Shown: piece by piece, positions 38,001 through 50,504 of the stretch | Position numbering within the stretch: position 1 is the first letter of the stretch | Layout: the number at the start of each line of letters is the position of its first letter | Assembly (NCBI RefSeq): GCF_016086655.4 | Contig: NC_092584.1 | Coordinates: 13,939,907-14,003,906, forward strand | Direction of reading: 5' to 3' | Source: Lepeophtheirus salmonis | Taxonomy: Eukaryota > Arthropoda > Copepoda > Siphonostomatoida > Caligidae | DNA: 64,000 nt | Notes under the pieces: model-generated | What the model was told of the DNA's origin: nothing | The model's database searches: none | The model's input: the letters and a program-made list of their open reading frames with translations, nothing else | Made by a program: the position numbers and the translations under genes

Positions 38001-39320
38001 TATCTTTCATATATTGTAGAGTTCAATATCACTTTTGTAGACCTCAGTGTCCTTACCGATAGCTCATGCATTGGCTTGTGACCCTCCCATTTGTAGTTTT
38101 CTGACTCTAATCTTTGAGTACTAATTATTAGGTATATCTCATTTTATCGGGAGTGTAAGCCAAAGAAATTGAATCTATTTTAATAAAAGATTAGAATAGA
38201 GCAACAAGTTTTCGTAAGATAATAAAAATTATGCATATTTCTAAAAACATTATTACTACAATACATTGGCGTCACTAGACCCTTTTGATGCTTTTTTGCT
38301 CTGATATTGCAATCATTTGTCTCTATATGTAATTGATATGTTTTGAAATCAATCAGAACACTACTCCAAGGCATGGCTTCAGGGATTTTGTTTTATGGAG
38401 CTGGGAGTAAACCTATTCTGTAATAGAAAAGTTGTTGGTTAGTGTTTTTAATTGATCCTTTACTTTTTCGTCAAAGAAATAATTTAGTACCAGACGTAGG
38501 AAAACCATAGAACTTCGGATCACATCGGCAATACTCTATGATTCATTTATCTTTAAGACAAAATAATATCCCCAAAAAATGTTACTAGAATATAATTCTT
38601 GCCACGGGTTGTTTGTTGAAATTTATTATGCACCAAATTGATCAAAGGATGTGGTTAGTTGCTATATTGGAAGTTCAAGTAGATTTAGTATCAAGTTTTG
38701 ATTTGAGTCTTAAGTCATATCAAATGTTAGTTTTGTAAAAAACTTATTGATTTCATTTAACATTCATAATTGTATATTTGTTAGTTTGAGTCTTACGGAT
38801 TTTTCTAAATTGTAGTATAAATGTTTCAAAAGAAGAAAAAAAACTCCTTAACATTTTATTTTGTCTCGAATTAATTTTATTTTATATTAAGTGGAAAAAA
38901 TAAAGTAATTACATAAAATATATAAAAAGAAGGATTCCAAAAATTCTTCGAATAGTCCGGATTAACTTGTTGAGTTTCAGTTTATTTTATGTAAGCATGG
39001 TCAAAATGCTCCAGAACAGGATCACTAATTATAACTGCCCCAACTAATTATCAGTGTTACTCTCCCTCTTTCATGGGCACTCGTACCAGTAGTTACATTT
39101 TGTAAAAACTCTTATCTCCTCAAGAATAGTTATAACAGCTACAATAAATAAAAACCCATTTTAGTTGGGCAACATTATCAAAACTCACCCTTGAAAAGGA
39201 CTAAGATTTACAGCCCTATATTTATTTATAAATTTGGTAGACTTTTTATCATGTCCAACAATAATAATAAAATTGGGTGTATTTTATAGCCCAATCTTTT
39301 TCGGGGTTTTTTTAAGTTTT
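35080..39320. other. AT-rich stretch with no recognised gene
   Basis: Stops are dense on both strands. Short open frames look like random AT-rich sequence. Confidence 0.45.
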
Positions 39321-39329
39321 ATTATCTAT

Positions 39330-39470
39330 GTCCTTGTTTATTTTCATCTTGCCTTTGTGACTAGGAATTGTTGCTGATCTAATGAAACGTTGAGGCTGCT
39401 AAAGTTCTCTCTTCCAAAATAATTACTCATATTGTCAGAATTACCATTTTGATTTTCGGTTTCTTTTTTA
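39330..39470 (+). repeat. Interspersed repeat family R1, copy 3
   Basis: GTCCTTGTTTATTTTCATC, GCTGATCTAATGAAACGTTGA and ATTGTCAGAATTACCAT occur in family order. Only the right half is present. Confidence 0.55.
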
Positions 39471-39479
39471 TATATCATG

Positions 39480-41150
39480 CCTAACATAATTCCTGATTCG
39501 CATTGCTAGTTATTGTACACTCTTTGTGGAGTGTTTTTCAAAGCTATATACCAAGTAGTGGAACTAAGTCCACGTGAACAATAATGGTTGTAGAAATACT
39601 TACTTTTGTTTGGTAGGAGCGTTGAATATTAGTCCATAACTATGAATTCATCCTTTTTAACTGAAATTACCCCGTAAAATCTGCAAAAGGAAAGAAGCAT
39701 TTGCGTACGGCATCAGGGAACATGACAACAAATGATATAAAGCTATCACTTTTTGTATCCTACGAAGCAACATCTTGCGTGAAAAAAAGAGATAAAAGTA
39801 AGACCATGCATCTCCAGAAAATAACAGGGGTGTTTTGGTACTCTGTTTTAAATCTTTATTGTTTCTTACACAGCCTTCTTGTAGATAATTAATTCAATTC
39901 ATACGTGGGAAAAATAAATATGTTATTTATATATAATTTTTGATTTGGATCTATAATATATTGTATGTTTTTTAAATATTGTGACTTTTTAGAAGTTTTT
40001 AATTGAACTTATATTTGTCAGAGCCACCCTACTTAGAGGTTTAACTTTCTTGGCAATGTAATCACCATGTAAGTAGATTAGGAAACAAACATGAAGAAAA
40101 GTCGTGAGTTAAGAAAGAATAAAAGGAAAAACAAGTAAATAAGAGTTGGGACTCTAAAATCATTATGTAAGGTACAGTAAAAACAATATAAATCATAAAT
40201 ACACTTGTTATTTTTTGTACAATATACAATAATTTTTTTGAGAAAGGAGTATCTACACATACGTGGTGCATCATTCAATGCTAAACTTAGCCTTGAAATG
40301 TGATGATTAAGAGTTGTATATCGTAAGCATTTACGGCATGTAAAAAAACTCAAAATTTACATGGTAACACTTACAAATTGTAGAATGTTTGAGATGAGAG
40401 CAGCTTTACTGCTATGATGCTTAATTAATTAAGCTATAAAATATCCTAAGAAGAAGAAAATAAACCGAAAACTGTATGAAGCAAAAACACATTCGTACGA
40501 GTTAATAAATTACAATTCCACAAAAGGTAACCTTTAGCTAAATTGTCTAAAATTTGATATTTGTGTTCTACTTTTCTAGTTGCTACAACCATAATTAAGA
40601 TACACCGATTCTGATAATGTTGGGGCAACTGCATCAGCCCACTGTACATAAGTAATAATATCCACTATTATTGCATTTGCCATCTCCTAATTACATGAGC
40701 TCCATGTATAGACAAAAAAGAAATTAAGACTCTGTGAACATACTAATTACATCCTGAGGGACGGATAAACGGAAAAAAATAAACCAAACAAGAGAGAAAA
40801 ACAAATCTTATTGATATAAGAATAATGTTTGTCTTACTAGAAGCTTAAAAGCTTAATGAAAAAAAAAAAAAAATAGAAGAACAATAATTAAGTATCTTTT
40901 GATCTTTCATTTCGTTTGTTTGACGTCTTACATAAATATAATTTGACTTGAAGTAATGTGAAAGATATATTTTATGTTAATATTTGCTAATAACAAAAGG
41001 AATAAATTGATCGATACCCTACCTATAAAACGGAATATGATGGTTACTTTTAGCAGGTGTGTGTACTGAGCCAACCGATTTTATTTACCCATTTAAAAGC
41101 TTAAATTATTGAAGTCCATGACAGGATCCTGGGATAATAAGGGAACTAGT
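39480..41150. other. AT-rich stretch with no recognised feature
   Basis: Contains an A run at about 40859-40873 and a small palindrome CTTAATTAATTAAG near 40421. A 63-codon open frame at 39701-39892 has no family I recognise. Confidence 0.4.
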
Positions 41151-41160
41151 TTATTAAATA

Positions 41161-42086
41161 TTAATATAATTGAAAGGCAAAAAGCATGTTTGAGTCAACG
41201 TATCCACCTTCAGATTTGATGATGAGCTCCAGGAAGCGGCAGTTGCTGTAGCAGACACTCTGGACGTACTCGGTGGTCATAGAGGTCCAATCCTTGTTGA
41301 CAGATGTATTTAGCTGTTTTTGTTGTGGCGTCTGTTGCAAGCCTTGGACATTACTTGTGCCTAGATGGAATGGTCTAGGCGGTTGCAGTCTGGGGTCTGC
41401 AGTGGTGAAAAGTCCTATCTCCAGAAGGGTATGTTGGTTTGGAACCACTCTTGGATTTTTCTTGTGGTATTAGCAGGTGCTACATCTTGTTGGAACACTC
41501 TGGAAGACTTGCCAATAATAGAGTTGATCCATAGGAGAACCTTAGTGTCCAGAATTTGAACGTACTCATCAACTTTCAGCTGGTATCCTGAAGGGAACTA
41601 TACAAGATTAATGGACTTCCCGTTAGATCCAACCAGACCTAACATAATCACTAAAGTAGGGCGTTTGGTGGTGGAGACATATGGGTGCTCCTCTGCTACA
41701 TATCCAAATGTCACTATTAGACCTTTCGAAGGCAGGGTCTACAGTATAGGTAGTCTCATCAGAAAAAAATCACAGTGAGTACAAAGGTTCCATCTTTCTT
41801 CCTGCCTTTTTTAGCGCCCTGGCAGCAGCTCATGTTCATCTTTCAGGTAATGTTCGTAAGTTAGGAGTTTGGTATTTTCTTCAAGGCCGACTTAACGCAG
41901 TTGACAGACATGGAGGGCTTCCTTAATTCTCATGGAGAGTGTTTGAGGTCCTCCCGACTTTCACCTGCATCGATACATTGTATATCGTCTTCCTCAAGGT
42001 CCCAGTCTGCTATCAGATGGCCCTCTGAGACAATGTCGCGTGGATGAGCACTGAAATCTCAAACCTCTTTTCGTACTGTGTGCTCA
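41161..42086 (-). pseudogene. Near full-length but broken DD37D-type mariner transposase
   Basis: The minus strand starts MSTQYEKRFEISVLIHATLS. It then loses frame but retains ARALKKAGRKMEPLYSL, then DETTYTVDPAFERSN with the first catalytic Asp. Later come VFQQDVAPAN (second Asp) and TPDCNRLDHS (third Asp), then SVNKDWTSMTTEYVQSVCYS and RFLELIIKSEGGYVD. Thus all three Asp residues survive although several stops and frameshifts kill it. The spacing from second to third Asp counts 36 residues with one in-frame stop inside. Length is typical of the family (about 340 codons expected). No terminal repeats were identified. Confidence 0.75.
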
Positions 42087-42199
42087 TGGTCGCAACTAGG
42101 ACAATGTTTTTCTTAGCAATCGACAGTCAAATATGTTTTCTACGACTTTGTAGTAAGAACATTGTGAAAAAATTACTTTTAACCTCTCAAGACTTGCAT

Positions 42200-43380
42200 T
42201 ATATAGATGAGTAAAAAAATAACAGTCTCTCCGTTATGTATCAACATCGAATTTGAGCTAATGTTATTTTTTGACTCGGTTGGTTTGTTTGTGAGCAGAG
42301 TGATAGAAATTATGACTGACCGTTTTGTGCTCTTTTTGAATTATATGAATATATTAATCTGTGTCAGCAAATACCTATGTCGTCTCATAAAGTTCCTTTT
42401 TTTACACTTACGAGGATTTTGACAATTTTATCATATCTAATCATTTCCCTTATTGCATCTAACAACCTTTCCTACAAAAAGAAAAAAGAAAAGGGTCAAA
42501 ATCGTTAAGTTGAGTTTGCCAATTTTTCACATAAATGGAATTAGTACACAGTTATTTTAGGCAATTGCTCATAGCAAAATGAGCTAATTCGACCAATCAA
42601 CGTTCAGAAAGCTGGTTAAAAAAAGGATTACTTAGAAACTTCGGAGATCATGTCATCTTTGGATTTTTTTTTCATGGTATAATGACGCTTCAAATCCTAG
42701 TTGCAATATCAATTAAGTTTAGTTTAGTTGTTTTTTTTGTTTTTTTTTCATAACTAGAGTTTTTTTTCATTACTATGAAAGACTAGAAACATGGCAAAGT
42801 ATGTGCCAATAAGATTGGAAAAATAATTTTGGAGAGGGAATAGCTTCATTGCATATCTGCAGAATTGAATTTTGACCGGAAGATTAGTCCTGGGAAGTTT
42901 CACCCTGGAAAATATATATAGATTATAGCATAAATATACATTTACACATTTTTCTTCTGGATTAAAATGGGGTTTCGTTCATTTGAAGTTCATTTTAATT
43001 AATTTTTTTTCCTTGGAATAACTTGAAATGAGGGGCTTTTAATTCAATTTGGATGTAAAGTATTCATAGTAAATAAATGTATTCAAATGTTTTCTGTTGA
43101 CTTAGTTTTCGAAGCGTATCTTTATCAGCTATCCAGTAGTGGAGGTAACTGGTTTTAAAATTGGACACTCCAACAGAAGATGTGAAGCTTTTTCTCTTTT
43201 GGAAATGCAAAATAAACAATCAGGATAATGTGATAAGTATCCTTATACTTATTTAGTTTAGTATTACTTGTATCATGCGTTAGTATTCCGGTAGACCTAG
43301 AGAGCCAGTTAACCGAACAACATGACTGTATGGGTAGGCATATATGTAGCATGATACCTTATAAACCCCATTACTTAGCT
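42200..43380. other. AT-rich stretch with no recognised feature
   Basis: T-rich runs at 42660-42775; no coding or repeat signal recognised. Confidence 0.4.
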
Positions 43381-43389
43381 CCAAATTAA

Positions 43390-43960
43390 CAGGGTGCCCA
43401 AAGCTATACATGACTCCACCTTGTAGCGCTCTCCTCGGAAAATACAGCAATCTCTTTGTCTTGTTAGAATCTACACCAGTTGGAAAAAAATGAAATCAAT
43501 TAAGGAATTCATTGTTCCAAATGTTTGGAAAAGAGCCAGAGCCCTCCTTGGTATCTGCACCAGGAGCGACAACATAACAATGCTAGAGATTAAAGTGAAA
43601 CCCTGTATCAACATGATTGACAATGGGAGTCCTTACATGTGGCAGCAGTACTCGGCTGCCTGCCACGCCTTGAATAAATGTCTCAAATCCCTCCAAGACA
43701 ATTTTGACGACTTCATCTCGCTAGACTTTTGGCCTTCAAGATCCATGGATCTGAATCCGATTTAATGTTTTGTGTTGGGCGTGATCGAAAACTAACCAAC
43801 CGAACCGCATGTTACACCAAATCGGTACTTGTCATTCGGATCAAGAAAGAATTCCAGAATTTTCCGAAAGAACCAAGTGGCAATGGCTTGTTTTCATTTT
43901 CAGTCTCGTATAGACGTTTTTATTGAGGCCAGATGTCATTTTATTAAATAAAATGACTCA
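43390..43960 (+). mobile_element. Internally deleted mariner of the 11.4/52.6-kb subfamily
   Basis: The left end CAGGGTGCCCAAAGCTAT matches CAAGGTGCGAAAGCTAT at 52642. The frame from 43490 reads MKSIKEFIVPNVWKRARALL, and later WQQYSAACHALNKCLKSLQD, where the second catalytic Asp is Tyr. LDFWPSRSMDLNPI follows, then a stop where the third-Asp block should continue. The region encoding the first Asp is missing. At 43935-43957 a perfect 11-bp-arm palindrome around AATAAA may serve as a polyadenylation signal of the element. Confidence 0.62.
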
Positions 43961-44074
43961 AAATCCATCAAGCTTTCAGAATCGGGTTTTATTTTGTAAT
44001 CTGATATCTCGTTTGAGAAGAAATTGCGTTAAAATATCCTTTATGGGGCACGGATAGCTTGCGCACACTGAATA

Positions 44075-44205
44075 TAGTGTTATATAATATTCTATATGTA
44101 TAGAACTAGGGTTCATAATTATTATGAAAATAATGGTCATATTTAGCTTTCTGAGTTTACAGTCGAATTTGCGTTAATATATTTGCACACTCTGCATGTA
44201 GATTG
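44075..44205 (+). repeat. Direct repeat pair, copy 1 (partner at 44.6 kb)
   Basis: ATGTATAGAACTAGGGTTCATAATTA, TAGCTTTCTGA and CTGCATGTA occur in order. About 555 bp later the same blocks recur with substitutions. Confidence 0.7.
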
Positions 44206-44629
44206 TACCTCTCTAAAAACTATACCTTTGCTACAACTTTCTATGGATAAAATATCGACTATTTATTTCATTGTTAAATATTGATTGATTTTTGTTATAA
44301 TAAAGATAAACTCATTTTGTAATTTCCTTATGGTAATGCAATAAACCTGAACAAAATTACTTTATTGATTGCCAATTTGCCAAATGGCTTCAAATATGTA
44401 TACATACAGAAATAAACATTAGTCAATTGTGTTCCCTCTATATATAAACCTTTATAAAAAGGGTTACATGATCATACAGAAGAAAAAGGACGACCTTCAA
44501 GCAAATATTCCATGTTTGCTTGCTCTCTTCGTTATGTCTTATCGTTTCATCTATGGAGGACAAAAAAATGGAAACTACGCAAAACATATTATTTATACCA
44601 AAATGTGACTATATATACTCGTAGTAGGT

Positions 44630-44765
44630 ATATATCTAAAATTATTATATATGTATAGAACTAGGCTTCATAATTAATATCAACATAGTGGTTATTTTTA
44701 GCTTCCTGAATTTAGGACATGAATAAGCGTAAACATATAAAGTACTACCTTCTACATGTATAAAT
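44630..44765 (+). repeat. Direct repeat pair, copy 2
   Basis: ATGTATAGAACTAGGCTTCA, TTTTTAGCTTCCTGA and CTACATGTA in the same order as copy 1. Non-coding. Confidence 0.7.
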
Positions 44766-44769
44766 AAAT

Positions 44770-46740
44770 TGTATAACGTTATGATTATATTATAAACAAT
44801 ATTAATGTATGATAATATTACTGTTTGTACAAGCAGTTGTTTGAATAATTATGCAACGTATGTATAAATTAGATAGAGGCCTATGTTTTGACATTGTCTA
44901 ATAAGCTTAATCTTATTTACTACTGTTTATGAACCTAATAAAATAACTGGGCATACCATTGAATGACAAAATGTAAAAGGCTCAAATATAGAAAGGAGAC
45001 AAAGTCCCTCCACGAATTGCAGAAATAAACTTGTGAAGATTTGACGTCCCTTGGAGGCTGCGGTGAGGGTGGTGGTGGAAAAAATCTTTTTTAATGCAAT
45101 TATTTACATATTCAAATTTCATTTATCGAAATCCCTAAGTTCTGCCTCTGCCTTTCTACGTTTTATTCTTTTACGTAATATACTAGCACTCCTTATGAAC
45201 ATATTTTTACAATTTTATCAGCCATATTTACATATATGCACACATTGAGCAAGGAAAACCCTATCAATATTCTCCTTAAATGCCCTACGATTGATATAAA
45301 AATAGAAAAATTATAAATCAAAATCAATGCCTTTGTTGTCAAATATTATTTGAAAGCCTAAAAGGCTATGAAGCAAAATCAATCATAGGAAGACCACATT
45401 ATATTCAATGCATATTTTGTGACAAATTTTTTGAGGGACATAATGGTTTTACATATATATCAATTAATTCATTTCAATCCCATAAACTATTCATCATTCA
45501 AGTTACTCCTAACTAAAATATATTTCGTTTTGTACAAGTTGGAATTTTGTACATGTTGCCATCAACAAATGAGTTAAACAATTTAAATGAATAATTGGCA
45601 TAATCACTTTTCAACAACTTCCAAAGAGTATAGTGTACATGTAAAATTCTAGTATTATCATATACCTGTACTAATAGATAAATCCCGATACAGTTTGACA
45701 ATAACTAAAGAAAAATTGCCAAAGTCTATGGCCCAAATATTTAACAATACCAGTATAACTATATAAATATAATTTCATTTGATTCGGCTACTGTCAGCTG
45801 CTACCACGTGCTTGATTATGAACCAGAAACCTGCACAAACGTTTCTTATGTGAGCTCCACTCAAAACGACACCGATTTCCATTATATAGGCGGGGTACTC
45901 TTTTGCTTCAGTACGTCTTCATCCATGCTCTTGGTGATCTATCTGTCGATCTTGCAAATGCTATGGCGTTGAGGTTCTAAAACTTTGCTTCCAGGAAAAA
46001 TATCATAATATTCAATCGCCTCAAGATCTTGGTACAGCACTCCAAACTCTTGTGATTTGTAACGGCCAAGGACCAATCCTTGACATGGGAAGTAAGACCC
46101 AGTCTTTAATAGCTATATTTACCGTCATCGTACTCACTGAGGGTCCTTGGATATATAGAATGACAGGAAGATTCGCCAAAGTAACTTTCTTCTTTATATA
46201 TCTATAAAAAAATTAATTTATTAATGTTCTTATTTATTCACACTTAAAATGGGTATACCTTCACTTGAAGTCTTTGTAATTCATTTTTTTCACTGAAAGT
46301 AACTGCGAATTTGGATGAAACCACTTTATCTTTAATTCAGAGAACTTGAACTTGTCGATGAATATTGGCAGCAAAAAATGCTGAAAGACCTCACTTTCCA
46401 CTTGACAGAGTTCATATATACTTTTCCTGAAATATAAATTATTAGTCGATAGAAAAAACTTCTTCCTATTCGACAGTGAGCGATTTGATGAGGTTCCTAT
46501 TTTAATTTCTGGAACAGAAAGTGGGATTCTCGACCTCATTAGTACAAATCATTTGGCTGAAAACGGATCTTTCAATTGCACCTCACATATGTAATCAGCT
46601 TTTCAGTTATAAAACATGTATACCTCGTTTCTTAGTGTTACTTCCATTGATAATATATATTTTTGCCATAAAATATATATATGTGCGAAAACTGCACTGG
46701 CCGAAAGTCTAATACAAAAATTATTGGGAGCTGAAACATC
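44770..46740. other. AT-rich stretch with one unresolved GC-richer patch
   Basis: The patch at about 45790-46160 has higher G+C and locally open minus-strand pieces (FGVLYQDLEAIEYYDIFPGS), suggestive of transposon debris, but no family motif was recognised. The rest is featureless. Confidence 0.35.
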
Positions 46741-46754
46741 TTAGAACCAGAATA

Positions 46755-47219
46755 CAGGGTGAGGACTCAAAAATTCGAATCCTTTTCGAGGCCGTTTAGC
46801 CGTCAAGCAAAACAAAAGAGGGTGTTCCAGCAAGTAAGTCAACACGCACGTCTACTACAAGGTCCTCAGATACCATGTCTTTCTATGGCTGAAGAGCACA
46901 TACCCCAGGGACAACTATGTGTTTACCAAAGACTGCAGTCCAAGAAGATGCAGCATTTCTGCAAGGAAATCAATGCTGACTTTTGGAGAACAGACTTTTG
47001 GCCTTCATCCTCAACCTATATGAACCCCCTAGACTTCGCTGTTTGTGCGTCTTGGAGGCTAAGACAAAAAAGATTTCCCACCCGAATGTCAATCCCCTAA
47101 ATGTCGTGATCACAGTGGAGTGGAACAATTTCTCTTCTGACTTAGTTAATGTCAGCTGTGCTTCTGTTTGTCAACGTATTAAAGCCATAATTCAGTATGG
47201 AGTGGGACATACTGAATAA
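46755..47219 (+). mobile_element. Internally deleted mariner just upstream of exon 2
   Basis: The left end is TA followed by CAGGGTGAGGACTCAAAAAT at 46755. Coding remnants follow: QKRVFQQVSQHARLLQGPQI, then MQHFCKEINADFWRTDFWPS and SSTYMNPLDFAVCA, which retains the third catalytic Asp. A +1 frameshift leads to LEAKTKKISHPNVNPLNVVI and then CASVCQRIKAIIQYGVGHTE and a stop. The order is that of a DD37D transposase C-terminal half attached to a 5' end. It lies about 330 bp before the exon acceptor. Confidence 0.7.
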
Positions 47220-47547
47220 AAAGTAAAGCAAATGGTTAAATTACCAACTTAAATTTCAAAAGTTCGCAATAAAAAGGTACAAATTAAAGATATATAGAAG
47301 TGAAAACGGCTTTTAAAATTTTCTATTTTGTGGTGATAATTGTTTTAAAGAGTTTTGTGACCTTTTAAAAGTATTTTTATTGATTTTTTTATCATTAGCT
47401 AAAAACTATAGATACAAAGAATGTGAGAGCTTAAATTAATAATTGATATTCAAAACGGAACGTGTTAGAATATTTAAAAAATATTTTTCGAAAAGCACAA
47501 ATTGCAACTTGTATGATCTGCTTTAATTGTTTTTTTTTATTTTTTAG

Positions 47548-47683
47548 GAGGCTCCAATGACGTAATTGGACTCGTTGGCCACTCTGCTACTCTTACTTGT
47601 GATCTAAAACCAAATGATCCAAATGATTCTCCTTATTTGATACTCTGGTATAAGAATACGTTCTCTGGAATTCCTATTTACAG
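47548..47683 (+). CDS. Exon 2 of sidestep-like protein: start of first V-type Ig domain
   Basis: This is a 136-bp internal exon. It is preceded by a T-rich tract and AG at 47546-47547 and followed by GTAATG. Only one frame is open; the other two stop within six codons. It carries two bases of a split codon, 44 codons, then two bases (entry phase 1, exit phase 2). The peptide contains GLVGHSATLTCDL (first Ig cysteine) and LILWYKN (Ig tryptophan), then ends SGIPIY plus a split Arg/Ser codon. In Drosophila Sidestep and its paralogues, known as motor-axon guidance ligands of Beaten-path receptors, the first Ig domain has this layout: cysteine, a short proline/acid loop, LWY/F-K, then a G-x-P-[IL]-Y motif followed by FD-R. 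The likely product is therefore a Sidestep-family cell-surface protein acting in cell recognition; which paralogue it is cannot be told. The second Ig cysteine and later domains must lie in later exons. Confidence 0.83.
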
Positions 47684-47699
47684 GTAATGTATTTTTTTT

Positions 47700-49980
47700 T
47701 AATTACAAATCAAATTTGGACAGTAGATTTTGATTTATTTGTAAAATTTTCTCATTATGCCTGATTTTTGGTGAGAATCAATTTAAATATATACTTTATC
47801 TAAATCAAATATTGCTAGTAACTCCATAAGGTGTATTTTGATATATATCACGTACAAGTACGTGTGATTCCCTCTTTGACTCGTATTTAACATCATCCTC
47901 ACGATTAATTTTGGAATTTGGTCTGTAAATCCAAGACACATAACAAAAAGTTATTATTTTAATTAATTCGAAAACAGATTTCGTCTGGATTAGTCTCGTA
48001 AAAATTAATATCCACGGTCCAAACTTAGGTTTGGATCAAAATATTAAGCCAAATAAAATTACTTGAGACCAAATTAGAAAAAAAAAATCCATTTTAGACC
48101 GAATCTTAACACAACTTTCGATGTCTTTAGAGTGCCTTTTTTACATGGTTTGTCAATGATCTATATAAAATAAAATCTAACCCTGTGATTTTATATACCA
48201 CCGTTGGAAATTATTGGGAAATAGGGATCAATATTGTATATTCCCCTTTTTTTTTCTTTTTTTATGTCCCGGAAATAAACGGCAATGATAATTCATTATT
48301 TTTCTTAAAAATAAAAACCAAGGGTTTTGTATTCTTGTAAAAAATTGGTTCTTTATGTCTCATTTATGGCCTATATAATATCTACGTACGCAGGTAGGTG
48401 CAACAAGAGTTTTTGAATTAGTTATTTTTTAGAAAGTATTTTATTTAACGTATTTATTTTGTATATTGTACAGAACATAAATAAACTGGAGTAATTGCCT
48501 AACAAGTACATAATAAAACATTAAAGTTTATACTCATTGCTTCAGGGAATAATTTCAGCTAATAATAGATTTGGCTTGCCTAGTATTGCTCGGGACATTA
48601 AGAAATTAAAGTTAATTTTGAACTCTTTGGCATAATTTAAAACAAATAAAAAAGACTATACATGTTATCAAAGAAAATTATAAGGCTTAAAGAAAATAAA
48701 TTGAGAGGTTGGCCGTGTTTCCCAAACACACACAGACATTCGCATTTAATATTTAGATACTAAAAAATCAATCTTTAACAAAAAAAAAATAATAATAATA
48801 AACAAGCAAATTAAAAATCTCCATAAATATTTGTTAAAAATTTCTAAAACTAATTTGAAAATATTTCTATGATTATGTGGAATCAATGAGAGGTACAAAA
48901 ATATTTCTCCTTCGAAATTCCATGGCTAAAATTCTGATCTAGAAATTTTAATTGCGAAATACACTAATAGGGCGAAAGCTAAAAATATAATATTCTCTCT
49001 TCCCATATAGGATGATAAGTAGTTAGTCTGCAGGGGATGAGGGCTTTAAAATTAAAACATGCAAAGTCCAAGCATCTTGTTACCGCAGAAGATTAAAATT
49101 TAAAATTCCAGAAAAAAGAATTTCTAACGTTTATTTCTTACAATCTCATCTACGCTTTTAGGTTGATGGATTTTGTTTACCTGTTTATGTCCTTTTTCGT
49201 AGAAATTATAGATTCTTCAATTAATTACTTTTTCGAATTAAAGTGCAATTATATGTTTTCAATAGGATAAAAATATATCTTTTTTTTCAAATGACTACTT
49301 ACAGGGGAATAAAAAATGTGCAAATGAATTCCAGGCAAAAAAAGAATTTATCTTTGAGCTCAGAATATAAAACTGAGTTTAGTTTTTCTATCCGTCATAG
49401 GAATTCTGAAATATCCTGTTATAGCAATTCGAGACTATTATCGTTCTAAGTCTTTTTATACACTTAAACAATCCTCAAAATAAAAAAAAGGTTAATACTA
49501 CTTATGTAAAAGTGTTTTTATGATTAAAAAGTTTTTTATTTTGTTCTGAACTCCATATATTTCCAGTTTTAGGATGAAAAATGATAAAAAACGACACTCT
49601 TCTTGAGTTTGTTTTATGAAAGTATTTCATAATATATAGTGATGCACTAATAGATAAATTCAATCATTGTTTTCAATTCATTTGTAAAGAGACCCTAACT
49701 GTTCCCCTCTGTAATAAACAAAATCCGAGTGACATCCTATTTTTACGACTCAGATACCTTATGGGAGTAACACTCTCCAACCTTGTATCGCGAGCCCTGT
49801 GCATACCATAGTTTGAGTAACCATGCCCTACCTATGCATATATAACAGTTGATATATCTATCAATTTCGTCTTTTTTAACTTTACAAAAACTGTCGAGTT
49901 ATTTAGTATCAGAGGGTATATAAAATGTACAAGAAAGTGTCTTTCAAAGCTCTTATAATAATCATTTAATTCTTGAGAAG
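47700..49980. other. AT-rich stretch with no recognised feature
   Basis: Start of intron 2; no repeat or coding signal recognised. Confidence 0.4.
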
Positions 49981-49989
49981 GAATAGCCT

Positions 49990-50290
49990 AAGTATAAGGT
50001 AATAAATAGTGCTCAATAGAAGGAAAGGGCAACATTGAGGGTTTTCTCCTGGGAATCATAAGTACAAGACTCGGAGTAGAATTGAGGATTTATATCGGAA
50101 TATATTGATCCAGTCTATCTTTCCATGTTTGATACAGAGTAGTTTGTGTTGATCTCCTTCATCACATTACTACTTGTTGCTAATTTAAGGAAAAATAAAA
50201 ACAGCTTTACTCCATTCAAATATTTTTCAAATGATTACAGATTACCATCGCTGACAATATTTCACTTTTCTCCACACAGAGTATCCTGAG
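49990..50290 (+). repeat. Interspersed repeat family R1, copy 4
   Basis: AGACTCGGAGTAGAATTGAG, then ACAGCTTTACTCC and TTCAAATGATTACAGATTACC. The first of four same-strand copies within 2.2 kb. Confidence 0.6.
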
Positions 50291-50504
50291 AATTTGAACA
50301 CAACTATATTAACAGATATAAAAACAAATAATTAATTTTCCTAAATCGTCACAGGAGGAACATTTATAATAGTAGAAATATGACATGGATCAAGGCCAAA
50401 CTTTATGGCTGTGTTTTTAATTTTCCCAAACTGATTTATTTGCTTATATTGTCATGTCATTTGTATCGACTGTTTATTATAATAGTTTTGCAGAGAGAAC
50501 ATTA

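Larger units (their letters stand above)
619..47547 (+). other. Putative 46.9-kb intron 1 of the sidestep-like gene
   Basis: The intron runs from the GT of GTAAGAG to the AG before GGCTCC. The 18 bases before the AG are almost all T (47529-47546), a good polypyrimidine tract. No other open stretch inside shows both splice sites and Ig-like residues, so I see no intervening exon, though a tiny one could be missed. The content is AT-rich filler plus transposon relics on both strands, annotated separately. Long first introns are common in arthropod neuronal cell-surface genes. Confidence 0.6.

Noticed and set aside
41273..41559. Two overlapping plus-strand open frames
   Set aside because: They are antisense shadows of the mariner transposase coded on the minus strand.
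45790..46160. GC-richer patch with short minus-strand open pieces
   Set aside because: No family motif could be recognised and the frames are broken. Left as possible transposon debris, without a gene call.
46765..46780. TTCGAATCC resembling a tRNA T-loop
   Set aside because: There is no matching acceptor stem or D-arm around it, and it lies in a mariner terminus.
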